Notes: generated by a model not told the origin, from the letters alone. 36,674 bases of DNA from Verrucomicrobiota bacterium (GCA_963204975.1 CAUJJC010000238.1:1-36674); one strand, 5' to 3'; shown: positions 23,040 through 32,780, numbered from the stretch's first letter. Numbers and translations are program-made.

Positions 23040-25331
23040 ATGCTCTTTGAATTGCCAGGCGGGAAGTCCGTGCAGGCCGAGGGAGCCGGGAGCAAGGCGA
23101 TAGCGAGAGTGCAGCTCGAAGACGCGGCGGCTTTGGAATTGGACTATCTCGTTCCCACAAGCCTGCAGCATCGCGTCTTCATTGGCACGCGAGTGATGGT
23201 CCCTCTTCAGCAGCAGCGGGTGTCGGCAGTGGTGCTGGAGCTTCTGGATCAGAGTTCACACGGCTATCGCTTGAAGGAGATTCTGGACATCAAGGGGAAG
23301 GGTGATCCTGTCTTCACTAACGCCTTGCTTAAGCTGGCACGATGGGTCGCCGACTATTACGTGTGCCCCGTGCAGCAGGTCTTGCGAGCCATGCTCCCCA
23401 AGGCAGTGCGGGCCAAGCCTGAGAGTTTCATCACTGACAGCCACCTCACGCTCGTCAAACGACCGAGTGACGACGAGATCGAGAAGTTGCGGGCCAAGGC
23501 CCCAATGCAGGCGAGGATACTGGATGAACTTGCGGCGGCGGGTGGGACTGCTGCCTTGAGTCTGCTCAGACGGGAGCTGCCCAAGGCATCGAGCTATCTC
23601 CCATCGCTGCTGATGAAGGGCTGGATCACGCGTGCTGAAGTTCGTGTCGAGAGGGACCCCTTTGATCGAGAGGAGTTTCTTCCCACTCAACCGCTTGATT
23701 TGACAGAGGAGCAGACAGTGTGTCTCGCTCCGGTGTTAGCTGCGGTCGAGAATCCGGCCCAATCCCGTCCCATGCTGCTTCACGGAGTGACTGGGAGTGG
23801 CAAGACGGAGATCTACCTCCAGGCCATTGCCAAAGTCCTCGAACGAGGGCAGACCGCTCTAGTTCTCGTTCCAGAGATCAGCCTCACTCCGCAGACAATC
23901 GAGAGATTCAAGGCACGGTTTTCAGACCAGAAGGAGCGCATCGCGGTGCTTCACAGCCATCTCTCCGATGGGGAGCGGCACGATGAATGGTTCAAGGTTC
24001 ACGAACGGCGGGCGGATGTGGTGATTGGCGCGCGAAGCGCGATTTTTGCGCCGCTGGAAAAGCTGGGGCTGATCATCGTCGATGAAGAGCATGAGCCCAG
24101 TTACAAGCAGGAGGAGTCGCCTCGTTACAACGCTCGTGATCTCGCGGTGGTGCGTGCCAAGCTGGAGAATTGTGCGGTTTTGTTGGGTAGCGCCACGCCT
24201 TGTCTGGAATCGTTTCACAATGCGTGCATCGGAAAATACGAGTTGCTGCGCATGACTCGGCGGACCGATGGAAAGTCGATGCCTCTGATTCGAATCGTGG
24301 ATCTGCGCCTGGAACGTCGCAAAGGAGGAAACAGCCCTGATACGCGAATCCTGTCAGAACGGCTTCGAACAGCGGTCCTGGCCCGTCTGGAGAAGAATGA
24401 GCAGACGATTCTGTTCCTGAATCGAAGAGGCTACAATACTTCCCTTTCATGCCTCGCCTGTGGGCATGTGTGCCAATGTCAGGACTGTGCAGTGCCCATG
24501 ACGCTCCACAAAACGGATGATCGTCTGGTTTGCCACATTTGTGGTTCGAGACGGGTGCCGCCGCGCAAATGCCCGTCCTGCGGAGATCCTGGCATCCGGT
24601 TTGCGGGATTCGGCACCGAGCGGGTGGAACAAGTCCTGCGCCAAGCCTTTCCACAGGCCCGCATCGCGCGCGTGGACACTGATACGATGCAGCGCAAGAA
24701 CCAGCTCCGGGACACCTTGCGCGATTTTCGCAGCCAGAAGCTGGACATGCTGATCGGCACTCAGATGATCGCCAAAGGGCTCGATTTCCCCAACGTCACG
24801 CTTGTAGGTGTCCTGAATGCAGACCTAGCTCTCAACCTGCCAGATTTCCGAGCTTCAGAGAGGACTTTTCAATTGCTGACCCAGGTGGCAGGACGAGCGG
24901 GACGAGGCGAGGTGAAAGGTGAAGTCTTTGTCCAGACATTTGCTCCCCATAGTCCGGCAGTGCAGTTCGCCCGCCAAGGTGACTTTGAAGGTTTCGCTCA
25001 ACAGGAACTCGAGCAACGGAAGATCTTTCACTACCCACCGGATACCCATGTCATTCTGGTGATGGCTCGCAGCAAAAATGAGTCGATGGCTGAGTTTACC
25101 CTTCAAAACATTGCCACCAAGCTGCGGGCGGTGGTCGGTGAGCATGGCCGCATGGGGGAACCCATGCCATCGCCGCTGGCGAAAGCTCACGGACAATTCC
25201 GATTCCAACTGATCATTCGATCCAGCGGCGTCCGTGCACTAGCGCGGCAGATCCATGGGGTCGTCGATGGCATGACGTTTCCTCAAGAAGTGATAGTCAC
25301 ATGGGACGTGGACGCGCTGAACCTGATGTGA
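23040..25331 (+). CDS. priA: primosomal replication restart helicase PriA
   Basis: PriA reloads the replisome at stalled forks. The 763-residue product has the N-terminal 3'-binding domain, Walker A GVTGSGKTEIYL near 249, DEEH near 348, GSATPCLES, and eight cysteines in two zinc sites near 471-515 (CLACGHVCQC, CHICG, CPSCG), then motifs V and VI (GTQMIAKGLDFPNV, TQVAGRAGRG). ATG 23040 fits the family; an in-frame GTG at 22998 would add 14 residues. It is convergent with lpxD, with 9 bp between stop codons. Confidence 0.95.
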   Translation: MLFELPGGKSVQAEGAGSKAIARVQLEDAAALELDYLVPTSLQHRVFIGTRVMVPLQQQRVSAVVLELLDQSSHGYRLKEILDIKGKGDPVFTNALLKLARWVADYYVCPVQQVLRAMLPKAVRAKPESFITDSHLTLVKRPSDDEIEKLRAKAPMQARILDELAAAGGTAALSLLRRELPKASSYLPSLLMKGWITRAEVRVERDPFDREEFLPTQPLDLTEEQTVCLAPVLAAVENPAQSRPMLLHGVTGSGKTEIYLQAIAKVLERGQTALVLVPEISLTPQTIERFKARFSDQKERIAVLHSHLSDGERHDEWFKVHERRADVVIGARSAIFAPLEKLGLIIVDEEHEPSYKQEESPRYNARDLAVVRAKLENCAVLLGSATPCLESFHNACIGKYELLRMTRRTDGKSMPLIRIVDLRLERRKGGNSPDTRILSERLRTAVLARLEKNEQTILFLNRRGYNTSLSCLACGHVCQCQDCAVPMTLHKTDDRLVCHICGSRRVPPRKCPSCGDPGIRFAGFGTERVEQVLRQAFPQARIARVDTDTMQRKNQLRDTLRDFRSQKLDMLIGTQMIAKGLDFPNVTLVGVLNADLALNLPDFRASERTFQLLTQVAGRAGRGEVKGEVFVQTFAPHSPAVQFARQGDFEGFAQQELEQRKIFHYPPDTHVILVMARSKNESMAEFTLQNIATKLRAVVGEHGRMGEPMPSPLAKAHGQFRFQLIIRSSGVRALARQIHGVVDGMTFPQEVIVTWDVDALNLM

Positions 25332-25340
25332 CCTCAAGTG

Positions 25341-26390
25341 TTAGGCCAGTCTTTGCTCCAGCTCTGCCAGCTTCTTTTCGAGATCTTGGATGCGGCGGGT
25401 GAGGTCAGGCACACGCGATGGATACATCAGCATTCTTCGCCCTTCGATGAGCGGGCGTGCGGGGAAACCGGTGTAAGCTCCTGCCGTTGGCGTGTCCTTG
25501 GTGACGCCGCTCTTGGCATGGAACGTGACTTGATTGCCAATCTTGAGGTGACCGGCAACGCCGACCTGACCGCCCATCACCACGTAGTCACCAAGCTGCG
25601 TGCTGCCTGAAATGCCTGTCTGCGAGACGATGATGCAGCCCCGCCCTGTGGATACATTGTGGCCAAGCTGGACGAGGTTATCGATCTTCGTTCCCGAGCC
25701 GACGAGGGTTCTCCCGAATCGAGCGCGATCAATTGTTGTGCAGGAGCCGATTTCGACATCGTCCTCGATATGCACAATGCCCACCTGATCCATTTTCAAG
25801 TGCTGTCCATTGACGGTCTGGTAGCCGAAGCCGTCCGTCCCGATCACACTGCAACTGTGGATGATCACGCGATTTCCCAGAATGCAACGCTCCTTGATGA
25901 CTGCATTTGCGTGAATCACACAACTTGATCCCAGTCGGCTGCCCAAGCCAATGAATGCGCCTGCGTGGATGACGCTTCCGTCTCCGATGACAACATCGTC
26001 TTCGATGACCGCGTGCGGTCCCACATGGACCTTGGTGCGGTCAAATTGGGCGTTTTCGGCGACGACAGATGTTGGATGCACTCCAGGAGCTAACAGGCGC
26101 TCAGGTGGCCCGAAATGCTTCACGGCTCGATCAAACGCTAGCGTTGGATTCGCTACCTGGATGAGCGCCTTGCCAGGTAGAACCTCGCTAAAACCAGGTG
26201 CAACCAAGATGGCTGACGCCTTCGTTGTTTGCGTCAGTGAGGCATACTTGGGATTGCCCAGGAAAGACACTTCGCCCGCTTGTGCGTCAGCCAGTGAATT
26301 GATGCCGTTAATCTCGCCGTCAGGTTCGCCTTGCAGCAATCGTCCCCCGACCAGGTCAGCCAGGGCTTGGTGGGTTAGGGTGGGAGGCAT
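25341..26390 (-). CDS. lpxD: UDP-3-O-acylglucosamine N-acyltransferase
   Basis: LpxD adds the second acyl chain to UDP-acylglucosamine in lipid A synthesis. The 349-residue protein has the N-terminal uridine-binding domain (about 1-100), a left-handed beta-helix of hexapeptide repeats (about 102-310) with the catalytic His at about 244 in NLVQLGHNV, and a C-terminal coiled coil (IQDLEKKLAELEQRLA). It follows bamA and skp on the same strand, the classical order. lpxA and fabZ, often next, are absent. Lipid A synthesis implies a Gram-negative outer membrane. Confidence 0.95.
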   Translation of the reverse strand: MPPTLTHQALADLVGGRLLQGEPDGEINGINSLADAQAGEVSFLGNPKYASLTQTTKASAILVAPGFSEVLPGKALIQVANPTLAFDRAVKHFGPPERLLAPGVHPTSVVAENAQFDRTKVHVGPHAVIEDDVVIGDGSVIHAGAFIGLGSRLGSSCVIHANAVIKERCILGNRVIIHSCSVIGTDGFGYQTVNGQHLKMDQVGIVHIEDDVEIGSCTTIDRARFGRTLVGSGTKIDNLVQLGHNVSTGRGCIIVSQTGISGSTQLGDYVVMGGQVGVAGHLKIGNQVTFHAKSGVTKDTPTAGAYTGFPARPLIEGRRMLMYPSRVPDLTRRIQDLEKKLAELEQRLA

Positions 26391-26410
26391 TGCGAAATCG
26401 TGAAATGGAA

Positions 26411-26433
26411 ACGGCGGCCATGCAGGCCGCCGT
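26411..26433 (-). promoter_or_regulatory. perfect hairpin between skp and lpxD
   Basis: ACGGCGGCC (26411-26419) and GGCCGCCGT (26425-26433) form a 9-bp stem with a 5-nt loop. On the minus strand the stem is followed by TTTCC, too short for a firm terminator. It may trim skp-lpxD transcripts or protect the upstream mRNA. Confidence 0.45.
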
Positions 26434-26458
26434 CGCGTGGTGAGATGGATTTTCGGGA

Positions 26459-27073
26459 CTACTTCGACTTCTTCGTCGAGGGCTCGCTATCAGCGTCTTT
26501 CTTGCCGCTGTCGGCGGGTGCGTTCTTGTTCAACTCAACGATCACTTCGTCGGTAAACTCCGTGGCATCCTTATAGTAGAGAAGAACGGGGACAGTGGTC
26601 ATGCTCACGCCCGACTTGTCGAACACGAGGTCGTAACCGGAGCTTTTCGACTTGTCCTTCACGACGGCAACGATCTCATCGTAAAGGCCCTTCTGGAGCT
26701 GCATCTCTTCCTGCTTCAACTGCATCGAGCGACGCTGCTGGAACTCATTGATCTCTTGTTCCAGCGCGCGCGCTTCCTTCAGCTTGTCCTGGAATTCTGC
26801 ACCAGCTTTGGCGCGCCCTTCCTGAGTGAGGATCGGGTCCTGAGCTTCTTTTTGCTTCTTCTGAACCTCGTTGAGCAGGTTTTTGTAGGTGGCGAAGCGC
26901 TCGTTCATTTCGGACATCGCCTTGTCCTTGTTGCCCTTCATTTTCGAAGAGGCGTCCTTGGTCTTGTAATATTCCGTGAACGCCTTGGTCATGTCCACCA
27001 CGCCGACTTTTAGGTCGGCGGCGGAGATGCTAGAGGCAACGAAGAGGACGAGGAGTGAAGAAAGAAATCTCAT
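26459..27073 (-). CDS. skp: OmpH/Skp-family periplasmic chaperone
   Basis: Skp holds unfolded outer-membrane proteins on the way to BamA. The 204-residue protein has a signal peptide (MRFLSSLLVLFVASSISAAD), the opening strand LKVGVVDMTKAF, a long helical hairpin of charged coiled coil (about 40-130) and the closing strand segment YDLVFDKSG. The last 20 residues are a charged low-complexity tail. The ATG at 27073 gives the proper signal peptide; upstream starts overlap the spacer to bamA. It sits between bamA (39 bp away) and lpxD. Confidence 0.9.
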   Translation of the reverse strand: MRFLSSLLVLFVASSISAADLKVGVVDMTKAFTEYYKTKDASSKMKGNKDKAMSEMNERFATYKNLLNEVQKKQKEAQDPILTQEGRAKAGAEFQDKLKEARALEQEINEFQQRRSMQLKQEEMQLQKGLYDEIVAVVKDKSKSSGYDLVFDKSGVSMTTVPVLLYYKDATEFTDEVIVELNKNAPADSGKKDADSEPSTKKSK

Positions 27074-27112
27074 TGGATAGCTTGGGGGTCTGGGGATTAG
27101 CACGATCAGGCT

Positions 27113-29449
27113 TTAGAACTTGTAGCCGATGTTGAAGTTGAACTTGCCGCCTGAATCGTTGTGCTCATCCGACTGAACGGGGATACCGAAATCCACACGG
27201 ATCGGGCCGATAGGCAGGTAGAGACGCAGACCGATACCGACGTCGGAATTGACTTCGCCACCCCAATCATAAGAACTGCCGCTGACCACGCCCACATCGT
27301 AGAACACCGCACCACGGACCTTTTCCATGATCGGGAAGGTGTATTCGATCGAAGCATACGCGGAGGTAAGGCCACCGAGAGGCTCTCCCGTGGCGTCCTT
27401 TGGACCCACATCGCGGTAGTCGAAGCCGCGGAGGCTGTTGGCACCACCAAGGAAGAGACGCTCGAAGATGGGCACATTCTTGCCGTCACCCCAGGAATCC
27501 ACAGTGCGGACGGAGCCTTCAACACTCAGGATGGTATCCCATGGCAGGCTGAAGTATTGCGATCCTGTGGCGTTCAGGCCATAGACATCGGCGTCGCCAC
27601 CAAGGAAGCTACCGGACATCATTGCTCCGAGTTCCAGCTTGTGGCCCGAGCGTGTGATATAAACGCTGTCACGGGTGTCATGCACCCAGTTGAGGTCGAT
27701 CTTGCTCTGGAGGTAATCACCTTCTTCGGCGAGGATTTCAGGGGAGGCTTCGTCGTCGATGTTGTGGATCTTTACTTTCTGGAGCGTGTAGCCCAGTTCT
27801 GCATAGGAATGCTCGCCGAGAGGCTTACGGAAGCTGAAGGAGCCGCCGAAGTTCTGCTGGTCATAAACATCGCTGAGGTAGTAGAGATCGCGATAGAACA
27901 GCTCGGTGGTGAAGGCAAGCTTCTGGCCGAGGAACCAGGGCTCTGTGAAGGCGATCGAACCGTCGCGACGCTTGGTGCCGTATTTGACTCCCAGGTGGAA
28001 GCGCTGACCAGCACCGCGGAGGCTAGGCCAGTTACCGATGTCGAAGTTGGTCTGGGTCAAGTCAATGAATCCCACGAGGCTGTCGATGGAGCTGAAGCCC
28101 GCGCCGAAGTTGATCGTGCCAGTGGATTGTTCCGTCACGGCGATGTCCACATCTTTGAAGCCTGGTTGGCCGCTGGGATTGTTGCGAATATCCACGCCGC
28201 TGAAGTAGCCGAGCTGTTCGAGGCGGGACTTGCCTGCTTCAAGTTTGACGGTGTTGAGTTCTTCGCCAGGAGCGACGGGAAGCTCACGACGGATCACCTG
28301 ATCCTGAGTCACGCTGTTGCCGGAGATGTTGATCTTGTGAATCAAAGACTTCTGACCTTCGTTGATGCGATAGAGCACGTTCACTTGGCCCTGGCCCGCA
28401 GGCACCACGCTCACATCTACACGAGCATCGGCATAGCCGCGCGAACCATAGTAGTCACCGATCATCTTCTCGTCGTCCTTCACATCGGAACCGGAGTAGG
28501 CGAAGCCAGTCACAGTCTTCAGAGCGGGCTGGAGTTCTTCGCTGGTGAAGACGGTATTGCCTTCCATGGAGACACCGGCCACATCGTAGCGCTCGCCTTC
28601 CGTGACGACGAAGGTGAGGTCCACGTAATCGGAACCGGCGGGTTCGCGACGAACTTCGACAACCTTGGCGTAAACGTAGCCTGCATCGTGGTAGGCGCTT
28701 TCGACAGCCTTCACGTCAGCGTTGAGTGCTTCGTCACTCAGACGACCGGACTTGCCGCGCCAGACACGCCAGACGGCTTTTTCCTTGAGCTTCATTTTGC
28801 CACGGAGGTCGCTGGCCTTGAGGGCGGAGTTGCCTTCAAAGTTGATGTTGCGAACCAAACCACGAGCACCTTCACCGATGATGTAGGTCACGCGGGTGAA
28901 GCCGGATTCGGCCATAGGCTCCGTCTGATAGGTCACGGACACATCGGCGTAGCCCTGCTTCTCGTAGCGTTCGCGAATCTTCTGAGTGCCCTGGGCCATC
29001 TTCACTTCGTCCACGGAATCACCGGTCTTCAGTTCGATGTCCTTGAGCAGCTTGCTGCTGTCCACCTGGGTATTGCCCTGGAAAATAATATCGCCCACTG
29101 CTCCACGACCTGTGATCGTCACCACCACGCGCACGCCACCAGATACGTCTTCACCAACGATCTCCACATTGTCCACGGCACCGGTGCTGTAGATGTTGCG
29201 GATGTCTTGCTCGACAAGGTCGTCCGAAAAGGCCTCGCCTTCGCGTGTGGCCATCTGGCCTTTGACACGAGCTTCACTGATGGAGGCCGATCCTTTGAAG
29301 ACGATGCGCACTTCCTTCACGATTTTGCGAGCGGCGGGTGCATTGACCACGGCGGCGTCTTGTGAGAAGACGAGCTGGGGAGAGTTCACTCCAGCCACGG
29401 CAAAAACCAGGCTGAAGACGGGCAGGCGAAGAAGCTTGAGGCTTGTCAT
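27113..29449 (-). CDS. bamA: outer-membrane assembly factor BamA
   Basis: BamA inserts beta-barrel proteins into the outer membrane. The 778-residue protein has a signal peptide (residues 1-29), about five POTRA domains (roughly 40-420; for example VKEVRIVFKGSASISEARVK and VAGVSMEGNTVFTSEELQP) and a C-terminal Omp85 barrel with the loop-6 motif SLRGFDYRDVG near 670. It ends in Phe (NFNIGYKF), the normal barrel signal. No Shine-Dalgarno precedes the ATG. It heads the bamA-skp-lpxD run and may be transcribed with the genes further upstream on the minus strand. Confidence 0.95.
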   Translation of the reverse strand: MTSLKLLRLPVFSLVFAVAGVNSPQLVFSQDAAVVNAPAARKIVKEVRIVFKGSASISEARVKGQMATREGEAFSDDLVEQDIRNIYSTGAVDNVEIVGEDVSGGVRVVVTITGRGAVGDIIFQGNTQVDSSKLLKDIELKTGDSVDEVKMAQGTQKIRERYEKQGYADVSVTYQTEPMAESGFTRVTYIIGEGARGLVRNINFEGNSALKASDLRGKMKLKEKAVWRVWRGKSGRLSDEALNADVKAVESAYHDAGYVYAKVVEVRREPAGSDYVDLTFVVTEGERYDVAGVSMEGNTVFTSEELQPALKTVTGFAYSGSDVKDDEKMIGDYYGSRGYADARVDVSVVPAGQGQVNVLYRINEGQKSLIHKINISGNSVTQDQVIRRELPVAPGEELNTVKLEAGKSRLEQLGYFSGVDIRNNPSGQPGFKDVDIAVTEQSTGTINFGAGFSSIDSLVGFIDLTQTNFDIGNWPSLRGAGQRFHLGVKYGTKRRDGSIAFTEPWFLGQKLAFTTELFYRDLYYLSDVYDQQNFGGSFSFRKPLGEHSYAELGYTLQKVKIHNIDDEASPEILAEEGDYLQSKIDLNWVHDTRDSVYITRSGHKLELGAMMSGSFLGGDADVYGLNATGSQYFSLPWDTILSVEGSVRTVDSWGDGKNVPIFERLFLGGANSLRGFDYRDVGPKDATGEPLGGLTSAYASIEYTFPIMEKVRGAVFYDVGVVSGSSYDWGGEVNSDVGIGLRLYLPIGPIRVDFGIPVQSDEHNDSGGKFNFNIGYKF

Positions 29450-29597
29450 GATAAGGGAGGGCTGAGGCAGTCGGGGTGTGGTGGTGGACGCAGTTACACA
29501 CTGTCAGTCCAAGCCGTGACTTTTGACGGAAGCGGCGATGGGCGTCAAGGTGAAATCCTGGGGTGGCAAAGTTGTTGGAAGGGGCATTCGGGAGCAC

Positions 29598-30515
29598 TTA
29601 TCGGGCCACGGTCTTGTCGGCCTCGGCCAGTTTGGTGACTTTATATCCCTTCGATTGCAGCAGGTGGAGGACGCCTTCTTTTCCGCCGAGGTGGCCGGTG
29701 CCCACCAGGACCATGACGTGATCTTTGCCCGAGAGGTAGCCTTCGAGCTGCTTGATCCACCGTTCGTTGCGCTGTGTTAGGAAGGCATCCAGGAGTTCGG
29801 GATACTTCTCGGCTTCCTCGAAAAGCATCTGGTGCAAAGCGTCTGCATCGCCCACGCGCCAGGAGGCGATCATGCGCTCGAACTGGTCCGGGAGTGTCCG
29901 CACCTCGGCCAGCGTTTGTTCGAGGAGTTCCTGCTGAAGCTCTTCACTGAGCGATGTGAAGAGGCCGATTTGCAATTCAAGCGTCTCCAAACCCTCGCCG
30001 GGTTTGCCGTCCTTGGTCGCACGTTTTTCGAAGAAACGATCCACGCCGCGGTCGGGATCAGCCCCGAGGAGCGAGTATTCGGTGGCGGACACTGTGAGCG
30101 CCGCGAACCAAGGGCGGAAGGGATTGAACATCGACGATGGCAGACCTCGAGTTTTCCCCCAGGCCTCAAGGGCCTGCCAAGTCACAGGCTTTACTTTGGC
30201 GGACAATGCGTCGCCCTCGGGGTAAGAGCCCGCCGTGCGCATTTTGATGGCGAGTTGCGGATCGTGAGAGACGCCGGGAGGCAGCTCGAACACCACGCGC
30301 TGGCTGTCTGCGTAGGCCTTCTCATAAACCTCAGGCAGCGGATAATCCGTGGGGCGCAGCAGATGGATCGTGCCACAGAGGTAAAGGCGAGTCGTGCTGC
30401 TCTCCACCATCCAGACGCTGCCAGCGCCGGGTGAACTGACGGCACCTTTCTCCGCACAGGCAGGCAAGGAGAACAGGGCCAGGGACCCAATCAAAGCAAC
30501 AGGCAGCAAACGCAT
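29598..30515 (-). CDS. TraB/GumN family protein
   Basis: This 305-residue protein has a signal peptide ending near Cys 20 (SLALFSLPACAEK; a lipoprotein is possible) and the two family motifs: LCGTIHLL near 46 and VLVGTGHLGG near 275. The central part is helical and charged. TraB/GumN (PF01963) proteins are thought to be metal-dependent hydrolases or proteases related to TIKI, but most bacterial members are uncharacterised. It lies 12 bp downstream of the Nudix gene and 148 bp upstream of bamA, all on the minus strand. Confidence 0.88.
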   Translation of the reverse strand: MRLLPVALIGSLALFSLPACAEKGAVSSPGAGSVWMVESSTTRLYLCGTIHLLRPTDYPLPEVYEKAYADSQRVVFELPPGVSHDPQLAIKMRTAGSYPEGDALSAKVKPVTWQALEAWGKTRGLPSSMFNPFRPWFAALTVSATEYSLLGADPDRGVDRFFEKRATKDGKPGEGLETLELQIGLFTSLSEELQQELLEQTLAEVRTLPDQFERMIASWRVGDADALHQMLFEEAEKYPELLDAFLTQRNERWIKQLEGYLSGKDHVMVLVGTGHLGGKEGVLHLLQSKGYKVTKLAEADKTVAR

Positions 30516-30527
30516 CAGGCCTGCGCT

Positions 30528-30959
30528 TTACCCCAGGTTCACCGGTTGGGAAGTGTTTTTATTGGCGCGCCAGTCCTGGAAGGCAGCCACAACGGGGAAA
30601 TCGGCTGGTGCGAGGTCATGCGCCAGCAGCTCTTCAGGTGGGCACCAAAGCAGAGCTGCGTGCTCGTGCGGGTGGGGCAGGGGACTATCGTGCGTCAGTT
30701 CGCAGACGAAGGGAATCATCTCCACCGTGCCCCTCTCGTAGCTGTGCGTTGAGCGGGTCAGTGCGGCCACGATGCGAACTTCGCAGCCGAGTTCCTCACG
30801 GAGTTCGCGCATCATCGCGTGCTCTGTTTCCTCGCCCGGCTCCACCTTGCCCCCAGGGAACTCCCACTTCAGGGCCAAGTGCTTGCCTTCGGGGCGCTGG
30901 GCGAGCATCACAAGCCCCTCGCGAAAGATCAAGGCGCAGACGACGGGGATGGTGTTCAT
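30528..30959 (-). CDS. MutT-like Nudix hydrolase
   Basis: This 143-residue protein carries a complete Nudix box at about 36-58 (GGKVEPGEETEHAMMRELRE then ELG). The N-terminal strand VVCALIFREGLVMLAQRPEGK and the central ALKWEFPGG match MutT-type (deoxy)nucleoside triphosphate pyrophosphohydrolases, which clean 8-oxo-dGTP or other damaged nucleotides. The substrate cannot be fixed from sequence. It is between a small membrane protein gene (45 bp upstream) and the TraB/GumN gene. Confidence 0.9.
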   Translation of the reverse strand: MNTIPVVCALIFREGLVMLAQRPEGKHLALKWEFPGGKVEPGEETEHAMMRELREELGCEVRIVAALTRSTHSYERGTVEMIPFVCELTHDSPLPHPHEHAALLWCPPEELLAHDLAPADFPVVAAFQDWRANKNTSQPVNLG

Positions 30960-31004
30960 GAATGGTGGACTGGAAGCAGAGCAGTGCCTTGCGTCCAGCG
31001 TTTC

Positions 31005-31262
31005 TCAATTCAACGCCCAGCGCAAGGTCGTCACCAAAAGAAAGCCACCGGCAACGAGAACTGCTGCGATCACCATCAGCCCTACGATCACGGATCGCCA
31101 ATCGTCGTTCTCCAGGTCCACTCGTTTAGCTGTCATCGCATAGATCACACTGCCTCCGAAGCAGCCAATGACCTGCCCCAGCCCGCGTCCACTTTCTTTG
31201 TCACCAAAGCTGAACACGGTCTCGAAGAGGGCGCGGGCAAGGAATTCCAGGAGGTCACTCAT
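31005..31262 (-). CDS. small membrane protein of unknown function
   Basis: With ATG 31262 this is an 85-residue protein with a short amphipathic start (MSDLLEFLARALFETVFSFG), a weak hydrophobic segment at about 30-45 and a strong C-terminal membrane helix (VGLMVIAAVLVAGGFLLVTT). A longer frame starts upstream, but the extra 15 residues look unlike coding sequence. It probably opens the minus-strand run toward the Nudix gene; function unknown. Confidence 0.6.
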   Translation of the reverse strand: MSDLLEFLARALFETVFSFGDKESGRGLGQVIGCFGGSVIYAMTAKRVDLENDDWRSVIVGLMVIAAVLVAGGFLLVTTLRWALN

Positions 31263-31351
31263 GACGGCGCGGAGGCTAACCAAGACGAAACGGCAAGTTA
31301 ACTCCAAGTTCCGCGTATCTTTGGAAGCCCACGGGCCATCTTTTTATCCTC

Positions 31352-32671
31352 ATGCAAACACGCCGCCGCTTCATCCATACCGCCGCCACGCTCTTCGCAG
31401 CACCTTACGTTACCACCGGCCTGCGCGCCGCCTCGCCCAATGGCAAGCTTCGCCATGCCGCCTTCGGAGCCTCCGGCATGTCGCGCGCGGACTACACCTC
31501 CATGGCCAATCATCCGATGTGGGAGTTCGTCGCAGTGTGCGATGTGGACACGCGCAACTTCGACCGCGTGAAGAAGGATTTCCCGAATGTGAAATGCTAC
31601 CAGGACTGGCGCGAGATGCTGGAGAAGGAAGGTGGAAACATCGACAGCGTGAACGTCTCCACCCCCGACCACATGCACGGCCCCATCGGGCTCAAGGCGC
31701 TGGAATTGGGCAAGCACATGTATGGCCAGAAGCCCCTCGCGCAGAACCTTTGGGAATGCCGTCAGCTCATGCTCAAGGCGCGTGAGAAAGGTGTTATGAC
31801 GCAGATGGGCATCCAAGTCTCGTCCGACTTCACCGAACGCTACACCGTCGAACTCATTCGTTCGGGCGTGATCGGCAAGGTCAAGGAAGCCTACACCTTC
31901 TCCAACAAGAAGTGGGGCGACATGGAACCTGTGCCCACGAAGGTGGACGAGGTGCCTGCGGGCTTCGATTGGAAGACCTGGCTCGGATCCGCCACGGATC
32001 GGCCTTACATCCAGGGTTACTATCATCCGAGCAACTGGCGCAAGCGTCGCGACTTCGGCACTGGCACGCTCGGCGACATGGGCTGCCACATGTTCTCCGG
32101 CTGGTTCCGCTCCATGGATCTCGCGGCTCCGATTTCCGTGAAGAGCACGGGCCTTCCACCACCGAATGCCACGAATTGGGCTATCAACGGTCTGGTGGAA
32201 TACACCTTCAAAGGAACGCAATACACTGACGGCGATGTGAAGGTCACTTGGTATGACGGCGACAACAAGCCGCCCGTGGCCATCACTGAGAAGCTGGTGA
32301 GCGAATCGGGCAAGCTGGCCAAGATCGACCAGGGCACCATCTATGTAGGCACCGAAGGCATCCTCCATCATCCGCACGGCGGACGGCCGATGCTTTATCC
32401 AGCGGGTAAGTTCAAATCCGTGGTCTTCCCCAAGCTGGAGCCGCGCAACCATTGGTTCGACTTCATCGACTGCTGTTTGAAGGGCGACAAGAAGCCCAGC
32501 GCCAACTTCGATTACGCTGCCCCGCTGACAGAAGCCGTGCTCCTCGGCTGCCTCGCGAGTGTCTTCCCCAACGAGGTCCTTACCTGGGATTCTCCCGGCC
32601 TGAAGATACCGAACAACGAAGCTGCGAACAAAATGGTGAAGCGCGAGTATCGCGAAGGCTGGGTGATCTGA
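31352..32671 (+). CDS. Gfo/Idh/MocA-family oxidoreductase, Tat-exported
   Basis: The 439-residue protein starts with a twin-arginine signal (TRRRFIHTAATLFAAPYVTT) and so is probably exported folded with its NAD(P). The Rossmann segment has GASGM rather than GxGxxG, then VAVCDVD, VSTPDHMH and the catalytic-lysine motif YGQKPLAQN, where Gln replaces the usual Glu of EKP. The C-terminal half has DFGTGTLGDMGCH, typical of the Planctomycetes-Verrucomicrobia group. Such enzymes act on sugars or sugar derivatives; the substrate is unknown. A terminator follows. Confidence 0.9.
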   Translation: MQTRRRFIHTAATLFAAPYVTTGLRAASPNGKLRHAAFGASGMSRADYTSMANHPMWEFVAVCDVDTRNFDRVKKDFPNVKCYQDWREMLEKEGGNIDSVNVSTPDHMHGPIGLKALELGKHMYGQKPLAQNLWECRQLMLKAREKGVMTQMGIQVSSDFTERYTVELIRSGVIGKVKEAYTFSNKKWGDMEPVPTKVDEVPAGFDWKTWLGSATDRPYIQGYYHPSNWRKRRDFGTGTLGDMGCHMFSGWFRSMDLAAPISVKSTGLPPPNATNWAINGLVEYTFKGTQYTDGDVKVTWYDGDNKPPVAITEKLVSESGKLAKIDQGTIYVGTEGILHHPHGGRPMLYPAGKFKSVVFPKLEPRNHWFDFIDCCLKGDKKPSANFDYAAPLTEAVLLGCLASVFPNEVLTWDSPGLKIPNNEAANKMVKREYREGWVI

Positions 32672-32697
32672 TCGTCACGCCATAACTCGAATCACAG

Positions 32698-32727
32698 GAG
32701 CGGAGCCGATAGGGCTCCGCTCTTTTT
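32698..32727 (+). terminator. Rho-independent terminator after the oxidoreductase
   Basis: GAGCGGAGCC (32698-32707) and GGCTCCGCTC (32713-32722) make a perfect 10-bp stem with a 5-nt loop, followed by TTTTT. It is 26 bp past the stop codon. Confidence 0.95.
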
Positions 32728-32780
32728 GTTGGAGTCGGAGTCGGCTGGATGAATGCCATCCTACTTCCGCGCTCGACGTT

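Noticed and set aside
27161..29365. 734-codon plus-strand open frame opposite bamA
   Set aside because: bamA is unmistakable by POTRA, barrel and C-terminal motifs; the opposite frame has no recognisable domain.
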